Shown here: positions 14,951-22,435 of the stretch, piece after piece
Position numbering within the stretch: position 1 is the stretch's first letter
Layout of the letters: every line of letters starts with the position of its first letter
Assembly: GCA_017620455.1 (NCBI GenBank)
Contig: JAFZQK010000009.1
Span: 1 to 41,225, forward strand
Direction of reading: 5' to 3'
Source: Clostridia bacterium
GTDB lineage: Bacteria > Bacillota_A > Clostridia > Christensenellales > Aristaeellaceae
DNA: 41,225 bases
Notes under the pieces: generated by a model
Told to the model about the DNA's origin: nothing
Database searches by the model: none
The model's input: only the letters and a program-made list of their open reading frames with translations
Translations under genes and position numbers: made by a program

Positions 14951-15762
14951 CAACGCTCCTTTTTCCCGCCGTCCGACAGGATCTTCCGGATCAGATACAG
15001 CCGCAGCCGGCAGGGAAGCCATCGCATCCCCAGCAGCAGCGGATTGCGGTTCACATTGTACACGGGCCGGGGACGCTTTTTTTCCAGCGCCCGGCAGATC
15101 AGCCCCGCGATTTTTTCCGGCGGCACGTGCCGGGCCTCCACCCGGTCCACGATGCGCCGGAAGCGCGCCGCGTTGACGGGGTACAGCCGCGTGTTTTCGC
15201 AGAAGGACCGCAGCTTTTCCGTGGACGCCGGCAGCAGCGGCGTATCCACCGCTCCCGGGCGCACCACGATCACCCGTTTCCCCAGCAGCTGCAGCTCCAT
15301 TTGCAGCGACAGGGCGTATTTTTCCTCCGCCGCCTTCGTGGCCGCATAAATGCCGGTAAAGGGCAGCGGCGGCAGGGGCGCCAGCTCGCTGGTGACGATC
15401 ACGACGCGGCCGCCCGCCCGCAGCAGCGGCATCGTCAGGCGGTTCACCCGGTACGCCGCCAGCACGTTCACCCGGAAATCCCGGATGAAATCTTCCTCCG
15501 GCATCTCCGCCAGGGAATTGAGATCATAGATCCCCGCGGTGTGCACGACGCCGTCCAGCCCGTCCGTTTCCGCCCGGACCGCGTCCAGCGCTTTTTCCGT
15601 TTCCCCCGGGGCGGTCAGATCCGCCGTCAGGCAGATCCACTTTTCCTCCCCCGTCCCCGGCTTCCGGTCCACGCCGAAGACCCGGTGGCCCGCCGCCGTC
15701 AGCCTTTCGCACACCGCCCGGCCCATGCCGCCGCAGGCGCCCGTCACAAGATAATCGCCCAT
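14950..15762 (-). CDS. Short-chain dehydrogenase/reductase (SDR)
   Basis: A 270-residue classical SDR. The NAD(P)-binding TGACGGMG (residues 7-14) is followed by an acidic or basic coenzyme-specificity region near VDRKPG. The catalytic Tyr-X3-Lys is in GIYAATKAAEEKYAL about residue 135-140, with a preceding conserved Ser in IVTSELAPL. It is a soluble oxidoreductase of unknown substrate. It starts 4 nt after ispDF and ends with a one-base overlap with the HerA-like gene, so it is firmly inside the operon. A role in isoprenoid or envelope lipid metabolism is possible from the neighbour but not shown. The C-terminus (about residues 245-265) is rich in Arg/Leu and may associate with membrane. Confidence 0.8.
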   Translation of the reverse strand: MGDYLVTGACGGMGRAVCERLTAAGHRVFGVDRKPGTGEEKWICLTADLTAPGETEKALDAVRAETDGLDGVVHTAGIYDLNSLAEMPEEDFIRDFRVNVLAAYRVNRLTMPLLRAGGRVVIVTSELAPLPPLPFTGIYAATKAAEEKYALSLQMELQLLGKRVIVVRPGAVDTPLLPASTEKLRSFCENTRLYPVNAARFRRIVDRVEARHVPPEKIAGLICRALEKKRPRPVYNVNRNPLLLGMRWLPCRLRLYLIRKILSDGGKKER

Positions 15763-15766
15763 GGCG

Positions 15767-16894
15767 TTACCGGAAGAGCACCGCCGTGGCCTGGGCGCTG
15801 ATGCCCTCGCCCCGGCCCTCGAAGCCCATGCCCTCGGAGGTGGTGGCCTTGACGGACACCTGATCCACGCCGATCTTCAGCGCCCCGGCGATTTTTTCCC
15901 GCATCTGCGGGATATACGAGGCCAGTTTGGGGGCCTGGGCCAATATGGTCACATCCACGTTCCCGATGGAAAAGCCCCGCCCGGCGATCACCCGGGCCGC
16001 TTCCTCCAGCAGGATCAGGGAGGAAATGCCTTTGTATTTTTCGTCGCTGTCCGGAAAGAGTTTGCCGATGTCCCCCAGCGCCGCGGCGCCCAGCAGCGCG
16101 TCCGTCAGGGCGTGCAGCGCGGCGTCGGCGTCGCTGTGGCCCAGCAGGCCTTTCTCATAGGGGATCTTCACGCCCCCCAGCCACAGTTCCCGGCCCTCCG
16201 TCAGCCGGTGGGCGTCCCAGCCCGTGCCCACCCGGGGCGTCAGCATGCCGTTTGCCATACGCAGATCCTCCGGCGAAGTCAGCTTGATGTTGTCATACCC
16301 GCCCATCACCAGACGGACGGGATATCCCGCGGCCTCCATGAGCGCCGCGTCGTCGGTGTACCGCCCCGGGGCGGTTTCATGGGCCCGGAGCAGATCCCGC
16401 ACCGGGAAGCCCTGGGGCGTCTGCATCTGCCAAAGCTCGCTGCGGTCCAGCGTCTCCAGCACCCGGCCCTCCGGGTCCGCCCGCTTGACGGTGTCCCGGG
16501 CGGGCACGGCGGCCACACCGCTGCCGTGCGTTTCCACGCTTTCCATCACCCGGCGGACGATCTCCTCCGTCACGAAGGGCCGCGCCCCGTCGTGGATCAG
16601 GGCGATGTCCGCGTCCGCAGGCAGGGCCCGCAGCCCGGCCAGGGCGGAAGATTGCCGGTCCTCCCCGCCGGGGACCACGGCCAGGGCCGGAACGCCGTAA
16701 GCTGCCAGCGCGACCCGGAACAGATCCTCATCCCCCGCCCGGGCCACCAGCACCGTGCCCGCCACCGCCGGGGCGAACGCCCGGGCGCAGCGCACCACGG
16801 ACGGCACGCCGCCGATTTTCAGCAGGGTCTTATTTTCCTTTTTTCCCATCCGGCTGCCGCTGCCGCCGCACAGGATCACGGCGTACGCCTTCAT
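15767..16894 (-). CDS. ispDF: Bifunctional IspD/IspF
   Basis: A 375-residue fusion of two MEP-pathway enzymes for isoprenoid precursors. The N-terminal half (1-~215) is 2-C-methyl-D-erythritol 4-phosphate cytidylyltransferase: [14 protein letters not shown] supplies the CTP-binding loop, and [10 protein letters not shown] follows. The C-terminal half (~225-375) is the 2,4-cyclodiphosphate synthase: [32 protein letters not shown] (metal ligands Asp and His) and [15 protein letters not shown]. The intervening 4-step enzyme IspE is not here. The ATG follows GGAGGAG and overlaps the DUF4364 stop by four bases. Fusion of the two non-consecutive steps is known in several bacterial lineages. Confidence 0.93.
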   Translation of the reverse strand: MKAYAVILCGGSGSRMGKKENKTLLKIGGVPSVVRCARAFAPAVAGTVLVARAGDEDLFRVALAAYGVPALAVVPGGEDRQSSALAGLRALPADADIALIHDGARPFVTEEIVRRVMESVETHGSGVAAVPARDTVKRADPEGRVLETLDRSELWQMQTPQGFPVRDLLRAHETAPGRYTDDAALMEAAGYPVRLVMGGYDNIKLTSPEDLRMANGMLTPRVGTGWDAHRLTEGRELWLGGVKIPYEKGLLGHSDADAALHALTDALLGAAALGDIGKLFPDSDEKYKGISSLILLEEAARVIAGRGFSIGNVDVTILAQAPKLASYIPQMREKIAGALKIGVDQVSVKATTSEGMGFEGRGEGISAQATAVLFR

Positions 16895-17430
16895 TTTTTC
16901 TCCTCCGCCAGCAGCCGGACCACCGTGCCGTAGATCTCCGCCGCTTTCCGGGGCCACTGTTCCGCCGTCTGCGACGCCATCTCCCGGCTGGGCAGCATGA
17001 GGCGCAGCGTCAGCACCGGCCTATCCCGGTCCACCACTTCCAGGACCGTTTCGTACTCCCCGTTCTCCGCTTTGCGGATCTCCGTGCGGCTGCCGTCCTC
17101 GCCCTGGAAGCGGGATTGCCATTCCCGGCCCGTTTTCTCAAGCAGCGCCTGTACGCTTTTGGGCACGCGCCCGCCGAAAAGGGCCAGCGCTTCCCTGCCC
17201 GCTTCCGTCAGCTCATAGCGGTAGCCCGCCCGGGCCTTGCTGCGGGCGGCCTGGCCCTGATCGCACAGCCCGTTCAGGGCGAACATCATATCAAAATAAT
17301 TCATCAGGTCGTGCTCCATCAGGAACCGTACCATTTGCAGTTCCGTGCAGGGCCCGAACTGATCCAGGCACCGGAGCAACACCAGCTTTTGTTCCTGTTC
17401 CGGCGCGCGGGGCGGGGGCTGAAGCTTCAT
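16891..17430 (-). CDS. DUF4364 family protein (winged-helix-like)
   Basis: A 179-residue member of DUF4364, a family I know mainly from Clostridia. Residues about 10-90 look like a winged helix ([30 protein letters not shown], then [11 protein letters not shown] and [15 protein letters not shown]). The second half is beta-rich with [17 protein letters not shown]. It could bind DNA and regulate its own operon. The ATG at 17430 follows GGAGG with 6-nt spacing. An upstream ATG eight codons earlier is possible but lacks a site. It is the first gene of the operon leading to ispDF, SDR, the HerA-like ATPase and pfkA, and shares its promoter region with the divergent padR. Confidence 0.75.
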   Translation of the reverse strand: MKLQPPPRAPEQEQKLVLLRCLDQFGPCTELQMVRFLMEHDLMNYFDMMFALNGLCDQGQAARSKARAGYRYELTEAGREALALFGGRVPKSVQALLEKTGREWQSRFQGEDGSRTEIRKAENGEYETVLEVVDRDRPVLTLRLMLPSREMASQTAEQWPRKAAEIYGTVVRLLAEEKK

Positions 17431-17541
17431 CCTGGGCCTCCATTCGCTTATCAATCCTTAATTAATTCTGAAAAAGCCTGTCGAAATCCTGCATATCCCC
17501 GCCCATCAAATAAGAAAGATTTTTCATTCCCACAAAATATT

Positions 17542-17570
17542 ATTATTTTTTTGAAAATAATGCTTGACAA
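17542..17570 (-). promoter_or_regulatory. Promoter of the DUF4364-ispDF operon
   Basis: Minus strand TTGTCA (17570-17565), 17-nt spacer, AATAAT (17547-17542). Its -35 sits on the same bases as the -35 of the divergent padR promoter, so RNA polymerase could occupy only one at a time. Confidence 0.55.
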
Positions 17571-17592
17571 ACAATACTATGCGTTGTATTAT
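17564..17592 (+). promoter_or_regulatory. padR promoter with possible PadR operator
   Basis: TTGACA (17564-17569), 17-nt spacer, TATTAT (17587-17592). The spacer holds an inverted repeat, ACAA (17571-17574) with TTGT (17584-17587), overlapping AATAC and GTATT. This suits autorepression by PadR; the operator call is inference. Confidence 0.75.
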
Positions 17593-17613
17593 ACTTTCGG
17601 GAGGTGAGGAAAC

Positions 17614-17937
17614 ATGGATGCGCAGATGAAGCGCGGCATGGTGGAGGTATGCATCCTGTCGCTGCTGACCCGGGGGGATTCCTACGGGTATCAGCTGATC
17701 AAGGATATCGCGCCGATCATGGAGCTTTCGGAATCCACGCTGTATCCGGTGCTGCGCCGCCTGGAAGCGGCGGAGAGCCTGACGGTGTATTCCGTGGAGC
17801 ACAACGGACGGCTGCGGAAATATTACGCCATCACGGACGGCGGACGGAAAAAAATCGCCGAATTCCTGAACGAATGGGCGGATGTGAACAAGGTGTACGA
17901 TTTTATTGCGGAGGTGAACGGCTGTGAAAAACAATAG
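17614..17937 (+). CDS. PadR family transcriptional regulator
   Basis: A 107-residue PadR-type winged-helix repressor. MKRGMVEVCILSLLTRGDSYGY and ESTLYPVLRRLEAAESLTVY are the typical N-terminal helix and recognition-helix signatures, followed by a GRLRKYYAITDGGRKK wing and a short dimerisation helix. PadR proteins bind inducers such as phenolics or membrane-active drugs, or other ligands. The ATG follows GGAGGTGAGG. It is upstream of a DUF1700-DUF4097 protein, a widely seen PadR-linked envelope unit. It probably represses this operon through the repeat in its promoter, and perhaps the overlapping divergent operon. Confidence 0.87.
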   Translation: MDAQMKRGMVEVCILSLLTRGDSYGYQLIKDIAPIMELSESTLYPVLRRLEAAESLTVYSVEHNGRLRKYYAITDGGRKKIAEFLNEWADVNKVYDFIAEVNGCEKQ

Positions 17938-18088
17938 CGGATTCCCCATCGAGCGGAGAACCCCCGCCTTCCCCACTGGATTGGGGGATTTTGCGGAGCT
18001 GATCTACCGCCGGTCCACCGGCCTGGCCCTGGCATTGCTGATGGAGGGCGCTCCCTGCGGCGCTTTCGGACAAAAGGAGGATAAATGA
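17924..18088 (+). CDS. Small ORF, 54 residues, between padR and DUF1700-DUF4097 gene
   Basis: A GTG-started reading frame overlaps the end of padR by 14 bases and stops one base before the next ATG. The GTG is preceded by GGAGGTG with about 7-nt spacing. The protein starts VKNNSGFPIERR and contains GLGDFAELIYRR and STGLALALLMEG. I do not recognise it. The fit between padR and the next gene and the good ribosome site argue for translation. The alternatives are a coupling leader, or the degraded start of a DUF1700-like or other protein. Confidence 0.4.
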   Translation: MKNNSGFPIERRTPAFPTGLGDFAELIYRRSTGLALALLMEGAPCGAFGQKEDK

Positions 18089-18089
18089 T

Positions 18090-19475
18090 ATGACCCGCGA
18101 AGAGTACATGAAAAAGCTGAATGAAGCGCTGTCCGTGCTGCCGGAAAAGACCCAGGAGGCCGCCCGGAACTTCTGCGAGGAAATGCTGGACGACCGCATG
18201 GAGGACGGCATGGACGAGGAATCCGCCGTGGCCGCCATGGAAAGCCCGGAGGCCATCGCCCTGCGCCTGGGCAGCGAGCCCGGGGAATCCATCGACATGG
18301 GCAATCTGAAGCTGCCCAACCGGGACGATTACCTGCAGTTCGCCCGCCTGGCGGACGAAGCCCTGGAAGGCGTGGACAAAGCCCTGCGGGACGCGCCCGA
18401 ACCGGAAAAAGAAGAAAACGCGGCGCCCGAAGCGCCGGAAGCCCCGAAAGACGCCGAATCCAGGGAAGCGCCCGGCTCTTCCGTGCCTCCCGTGCCCCCC
18501 GTTCCTCCGGCGCCCCCGATGCAGAATATCCCGGAGAACATCCGCGGCATCGTGGAAAATGCCCTGGAAGCGGCCCGGCAGGGGCTGGAGATGGGCTCCA
18601 AAGCCATGCGGGAAGCCGGGCAGCAGGCGCAGCAGCCCGCCCAGGACGGGTACGAGCAGCGGATATTCACCTGCGACGCCGACGCCCTCCGGGGCGTGTG
18701 CCTGGTATGCTCCAACATGCCCGTGGCCGTGCGTCCCTGCCAGGGCAGCAAGGCCACGCTGACCTATTACACCAGCAAGGACGAGCCCTATCAAGCCAGC
18801 GTGCAGAACGGCGTGCTGATGCTGGAGCCGCTGGGCAAAGGCCGGAGCGGGATGAAATTCAGCATCTTCGGATTGCGGTTTTTCCTGAATCATCCCCAGC
18901 CCACCGCAGAACTGCTGCTTCCCGCGGACGCGCTGGTGGATCTGACCGTGCGCACCACCAACGGCTCTGTCAAGGTGGGGGGCTTCTCCGCCCTGTGCGC
19001 CGTGGATCTGCAGACTTCCAACAGCCGCATCGAAACCCAGGCCATCACCTGCAAATCCATGGCCCTCACCACCAGCAACGCCCGGCTGATCCTGGATCAG
19101 GTGATGGCGAAGCAGGGCATCATCGCCAGGACCAGCAACGGCCGGATCGAAGCCCAGGCAACAGGCGCCGGGAACGACCTGACGATGAAAACCTCCAACG
19201 GCTCCATCCACGCCATCCGCACCGTCGCCAAAGGCAATCTGGAGGCCGTTACCAGCAACGGCTCCATCCAAACCGAGCGGATCGACGCCCAGGGGATCGT
19301 TCTGAAAACTTCCAACGGCGCCATCCGCGGCACCATCCACGGCAGCCCCGAAGACTGGGCCATCGACAGCGGCACTTCCAACGGCCGCAACACCCTGCCC
19401 AAGCAGCAGCCCGGCCGCAAAGCCCTGTACGTGCACACCAGCAACGGCAGCATCCAGGTCGGCTTCGAGGGTTGA
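18090..19475 (+). CDS. DUF1700-DUF4097 fusion protein
   Basis: A 461-residue protein. Residues 1-80 match DUF1700/HAAS: MTREEYMKKLNEALSVLPE, a DDRMEDGMDEESAVAAM helix and SPEAIALRLGSEPGE. A low-complexity Pro/Glu/Ala linker covers about 105-150. After an amphipathic stretch, residues about 285-455 carry nine T-S/T-N-G-type repeats at about 20-residue spacing (TTNGS, TSNSR, TSNAR, TSNGR, TSNGS, TSNGS, TSNGA, TSNGR, TSNGS), the beta-strand ladder of DUF4097. No membrane helix or signal peptide is evident, unlike many relatives. AAAGGAGG lies 9 nt before the ATG. With PadR it forms a unit typical of envelope-stress responses; its ligand is unknown. Confidence 0.8.
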   Translation: MTREEYMKKLNEALSVLPEKTQEAARNFCEEMLDDRMEDGMDEESAVAAMESPEAIALRLGSEPGESIDMGNLKLPNRDDYLQFARLADEALEGVDKALRDAPEPEKEENAAPEAPEAPKDAESREAPGSSVPPVPPVPPAPPMQNIPENIRGIVENALEAARQGLEMGSKAMREAGQQAQQPAQDGYEQRIFTCDADALRGVCLVCSNMPVAVRPCQGSKATLTYYTSKDEPYQASVQNGVLMLEPLGKGRSGMKFSIFGLRFFLNHPQPTAELLLPADALVDLTVRTTNGSVKVGGFSALCAVDLQTSNSRIETQAITCKSMALTTSNARLILDQVMAKQGIIARTSNGRIEAQATGAGNDLTMKTSNGSIHAIRTVAKGNLEAVTSNGSIQTERIDAQGIVLKTSNGAIRGTIHGSPEDWAIDSGTSNGRNTLPKQQPGRKALYVHTSNGSIQVGFEG

Positions 19476-19510
19476 GGATACGAAGGGGTTGCCGGGAAAA
19501 ACCAAACAGC

Positions 19511-19551
19511 GGGGGGAACCGCTCTTTGGCGGCCAAAGAGCGGTTCCCCCC
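19511..19551. repeat. Palindromic intergenic repeat, copy 2
   Basis: GGGGGGAACCGCTCTTTGGC (19511-19530) is followed after one base by its perfect complement (19532-19551). It shares GGGGGGAACCGCTYTTT and a GGACCCCCTT-type flank with 3638-3677. It lies in a convergent gap, 35 nt after the DUF4097 gene. Confidence 0.7.
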
Positions 19552-19631
19552 GGACCCCCTTTACGAGAAAGCCGGTTTGACCTTATTGATCGGAAAAACT
19601 ATTCATCACGGAAAACGGGGAAAAACAAGAA

Positions 19632-19679
19632 ACTTGCGGTCGGTTTTTGGCAAAGCCCTCAGCCGGCCGCAAGTTTTTT
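19632..19679. terminator. Bidirectional terminator
   Basis: ACTTGCGGTCGG (19632-19643) pairs with CCGGCCGCAAGT (19663-19674), one G-U wobble. TTTTTT follows on the plus strand, and the complementary side gives TTTCTTGTTTTT on the minus strand. It can serve both convergent transcripts. Confidence 0.7.
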
Positions 19680-19717
19680 GTTTGAAATGCTTCGAGTTTA
19701 CCCAGCTCCTTCGGCCG

Positions 19718-20599
19718 TCACGGCCCGTCGAACAGGCTGGTCTGGGCGTACGCTTCCGGGAATTCGTTCATATACCGGAAGCAGTCCTCCGGGCGGTACA
19801 GCAGGCCGTTTTTCCTACAGGTATCCTGAAACAGCCGCATCAGCCAGTCCGCGTTGGGGCTGGGGATTTCGTAGGCGTTCCCGTACCGCTCGGCGTACTT
19901 CTTTTTCAGGCCCGGAAAATGCCGGTCCAGGGCGGCGTAATAATATTCCCGGTCGCCTTCCCGGAGGGTCATCCCCATGCCGAAGCAAACGACGCCCCTG
20001 ACCCCCGTGCGGACGCAGGAGTCCAGGAGGGCCTGCACGTTTTCTTCGGTATCGTTGATGAAGGGCAGAATGGGCGACAGCCACACCACCGTGGGAATGC
20101 CCCGTTCCCGCATGCGCTCCAGCACCTCGATGCGCCGCCGGGTGCCGCACACGTTGGGCTCCACCAGGCTGCACAGCGCCTCGTCCGCGGTGGTCAACGT
20201 GATCTGCACCACGCACTTGGCCCTCCGGTTGATCTGATCCAGCAGATCGATATCCCGCAGGATGCGGTCGGATTTCGTTTGCACCGCCGCGCCGAAGCCG
20301 TATCGCCAGATGATCTCCAGGCACCGCCGGGTGAGCCCCAGCTCCGCTTCGCAGTGCATATACGGGTCCGACATGGAGCCGGTGCCGATCATGCATTTTT
20401 TCTTTTTTGCCCGGAGCGCCTCTTCCAGCAGCTCCGGCGCGTTCTGCTTCACCTCCACGTCCTCGAAGGGATGGGTGAACTGGTAGCACCGGCTGCGGCT
20501 GTCGCAGTAAATGCAGCCGTGGGTGCAGCCCCGGTACACGTTCATGCCCCAGCTTTCGCCGCTGCGGTGAAGGATCCCTTTCGCCTGGGTAAAGTGCAT
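19718..20599 (-). CDS. SPL-family radical SAM protein
   Basis: A 293-residue radical S-adenosylmethionine enzyme in the spore photoproduct lyase-like group. The 4Fe-4S site is Cys25-X3-Cys29-X2-Cys32 within RGCTHGCIYCDSR. Further family features are GTGSMSDPYMHCEAELGLTRR and the WLSPILPFINDTEENV strand. The expected chemistry is cleavage of SAM to a 5'-deoxyadenosyl radical; the substrate is unknown. True spore photoproduct lyase is longer and has an extra conserved Cys, so a general SPL-like function is safer. The ATG follows AAGGAG at 9-nt spacing. It lies 21 nt after the terminator of the glycogen operon on the same strand. Confidence 0.82.
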   Translation of the reverse strand: MHFTQAKGILHRSGESWGMNVYRGCTHGCIYCDSRSRCYQFTHPFEDVEVKQNAPELLEEALRAKKKKCMIGTGSMSDPYMHCEAELGLTRRCLEIIWRYGFGAAVQTKSDRILRDIDLLDQINRRAKCVVQITLTTADEALCSLVEPNVCGTRRRIEVLERMRERGIPTVVWLSPILPFINDTEENVQALLDSCVRTGVRGVVCFGMGMTLREGDREYYYAALDRHFPGLKKKYAERYGNAYEIPSPNADWLMRLFQDTCRKNGLLYRPEDCFRYMNEFPEAYAQTSLFDGP

Positions 20600-20619
20600 G
20601 CCTTCGCGCTCCTTGTCTG

Positions 20620-20671
20620 AAAAAGATCATGGCGCAGCGCCGCCCCATTTTCCGGGACGGCCTGCGCCATG
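20620..20671 (-). terminator. Terminator of the glycogen operon
   Basis: On the minus strand CATGGCGCAG (20671-20662) pairs with CTGCGCCATG (20637-20628), with GC pairing inside, followed after a few bases by TTTTT (20624-20620). The radical SAM gene starts 20 nt later, so that gene needs read-through or a promoter I did not find. Confidence 0.65.
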
Positions 20672-20698
20672 GATGCTTTCACCGTTTCACGGAAACGC

Positions 20699-22363
20699 TT
20701 ACGCCTTCGTTTTCCGCGTCCTGGGTTTTTTCTCCTCCGGCTTGACCTCTGCCTTCGCCTTTTCGGCCTTGGGCTTCGCGGCCTTCTTTTCCGCCGGTTC
20801 CTTCGCGGCCTTGGGCTTTGCGGCCTTCTTTTCCGCCGGTTCCTTCGCGGCCTTGGGCTTTGCGGCCTTCTTTTCCGGGGCCGGCTCCGCTTTGGGCTTT
20901 GCGGCCCGGGGCTTTTTTTCGGGCACTTCCCGGAGCATGTTCTCATACAGGCTCAGGTACATTTCCGCGCTGTGGCTCCAGGAATAATCGCCTGTCATGG
21001 CCCGGTGCTGCAGCATGCGCCACACGTCCTTCTGCTGGCGGTAGAAGAACACGGCCCGCCGCAGGGTGTAAAGCATGTCGTGGGCGTTATAGTTGAAGAA
21101 GGTGAAGCCGTTGCCCGCGCCGTTGGCCTCGTTGTAGGAAAGCACCGTATCCCGCAGCCCGCCGGTCTCGCGCACCACGGGCAGAGTGCCGTAGCGCAGG
21201 GAGATCATCTGGCTCAGGCCGCAGGGCTCGAACTGGCTGGGCATCAGGAACATATCGGCGCCGGCGTAGATGCGGTGAGCCAGGTTCAGATCCAGCATGA
21301 ACCGGGCGGCCACCCTTCCGGGATACTGCTGCTCGGCCCAGCTGAACAGGTTCACATACTTGCTTTCGCCCAGGCCCAGCACCACCAGCTGAATGCCCTC
21401 GTCCATGATCTCGGTGATCACCCGGTCCACCAGATCCAATCCCTTCTGGCTGCTCAGGCGGCTGATGATGGCCACGATGGGGGCGTCCGCATCCACGGTG
21501 AGGCCCAATTCCACCTGCAGGGCGCGCTTGCATTCTTCCTTGCCGGAAAGGTTATCGGCGGTAAAGTTGGCAGGGATCAGGGGATCGTGCTCCGGATCGT
21601 ATTCCTTGACGTCGATGCCGTTGAGGACGCCGGAAAGGTGCTCGTGCTTGGCCCTGAGCAGCCCGTCCATGCGCTCGCCGTAGTAAGCGGTCTGGATCTC
21701 CTCGGCGTAGGAGGGGCTGACGGTGGTGATCTCGTCCGCGTACACCAGCGCCGCTTTCATGAAATTGGCGCAGCCGTAGCATTCCAGCTTGTCGTTGGTG
21801 AACAGGCTGTCCCCCAGGCCCAGCATGTCCTGCACCTCGGGAATGCCGAAGATGCCCTGGTACTGCAGGTTGTGGATGGTGAACACCACCCGCATCCGGG
21901 CGAAGAAGGGCAGATGCTGATACTGGATGCGCAGCAGGGCGGGCACCATGCCGCTCTGCCAGTCGTGGGCGTGGATGATGTCCGGCTGGAAATCCAGCAT
22001 GGGCAGGCTGTTGAGCACCGCGCGGCAGAAGAAGCCGTAGCGCTCGTATTCGTCGCCGCCCATGCCGTAGATGTAGCTGCGGCCGAAATAATACTTGTTG
22101 TCCACGAAGTAATAGGTGACGCCGTCCATCTTCAATTCTTCGATGCCGCAGTACTGCCGCCGCCAGCCCAGCTCCACCTCAAAATCCAGCACGTGGCGCA
22201 TCTCGTCCACATACTTGGTATTGATGGCGCTGTACAGGGGGATCATGACGCGCACGTCGTGGCCCTTCGCCGCCAGCACGGGGGCCAGGGCGCCCACCAC
22301 GTCGGCCAGCCCGCCCGTTTTCACGAACGGCACGCACTCGGAGGCGGAAAAAAGGATTTTCAT
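20699..22363 (-). CDS. glgA: Glycogen synthase with Lys/Ala/Pro-rich C-terminal tail
   Basis: A 554-residue GT5 glycogen synthase. It transfers glucose from ADP-glucose to alpha-1,4-glucan. FSASECVPFVKTGGLADVVGAL (residues 5 on) is the nucleotide-sugar loop, and QPDIIHAHDWQSG and the C-terminal PSQFEPCGLSQM are family motifs. The catalytic core ends near residue 480. The last ~72 residues are a Lys-, Ala- and Pro-rich tail (AAKPKAAKEPAEKK repeats, ending RTRKTKA), encoded by tandem 42-bp repeats. This histone H1-like tail is not part of the family and may bind nucleic acid, acidic partners or glycogen. GGAGGAACC precedes the ATG. It is third in glgC-glgD-glgA. Confidence 0.92.
   Translation of the reverse strand: MKILFSASECVPFVKTGGLADVVGALAPVLAAKGHDVRVMIPLYSAINTKYVDEMRHVLDFEVELGWRRQYCGIEELKMDGVTYYFVDNKYYFGRSYIYGMGGDEYERYGFFCRAVLNSLPMLDFQPDIIHAHDWQSGMVPALLRIQYQHLPFFARMRVVFTIHNLQYQGIFGIPEVQDMLGLGDSLFTNDKLECYGCANFMKAALVYADEITTVSPSYAEEIQTAYYGERMDGLLRAKHEHLSGVLNGIDVKEYDPEHDPLIPANFTADNLSGKEECKRALQVELGLTVDADAPIVAIISRLSSQKGLDLVDRVITEIMDEGIQLVVLGLGESKYVNLFSWAEQQYPGRVAARFMLDLNLAHRIYAGADMFLMPSQFEPCGLSQMISLRYGTLPVVRETGGLRDTVLSYNEANGAGNGFTFFNYNAHDMLYTLRRAVFFYRQQKDVWRMLQHRAMTGDYSWSHSAEMYLSLYENMLREVPEKKPRAAKPKAEPAPEKKAAKPKAAKEPAEKKAAKPKAAKEPAEKKAAKPKAEKAKAEVKPEEKKPRTRKTKA
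20778..20875. repeat. Tandem 42-bp repeat in the glgA tail
   Basis: Two perfect 42-bp units (20778-20819 and 20820-20861) plus a partial third (20862-20875), each encoding a 14-residue AAKPKAAKEPAEKK-like unit on the minus strand. Copy number may vary between strains. Confidence 0.85.
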
Positions 22364-22388
22364 GGCAGGTTCCTCCTATCATACCCGG

Positions 22389-22415
22389 GCCCGGGGAAAA
22401 GCCTTCTCCCCGGGC
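22389..22415 (-). promoter_or_regulatory. Hairpin between glgD and glgA
   Basis: GCCCGGGGAAAAG (22389-22401) pairs with CTTCTCCCCGGGC (22403-22415), one mismatch. No T-run follows, so it probably acts as an mRNA-processing or stability element in the 72-nt gap, rather than as a terminator. Confidence 0.5.
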
Positions 22416-22435
22416 CGGTGATTGATTGTTTCGCT

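Noticed and set aside
20778..20875. CRISPR-like array
   Set aside because: The repeats are contiguous with no spacers and encode the glgA tail in frame.
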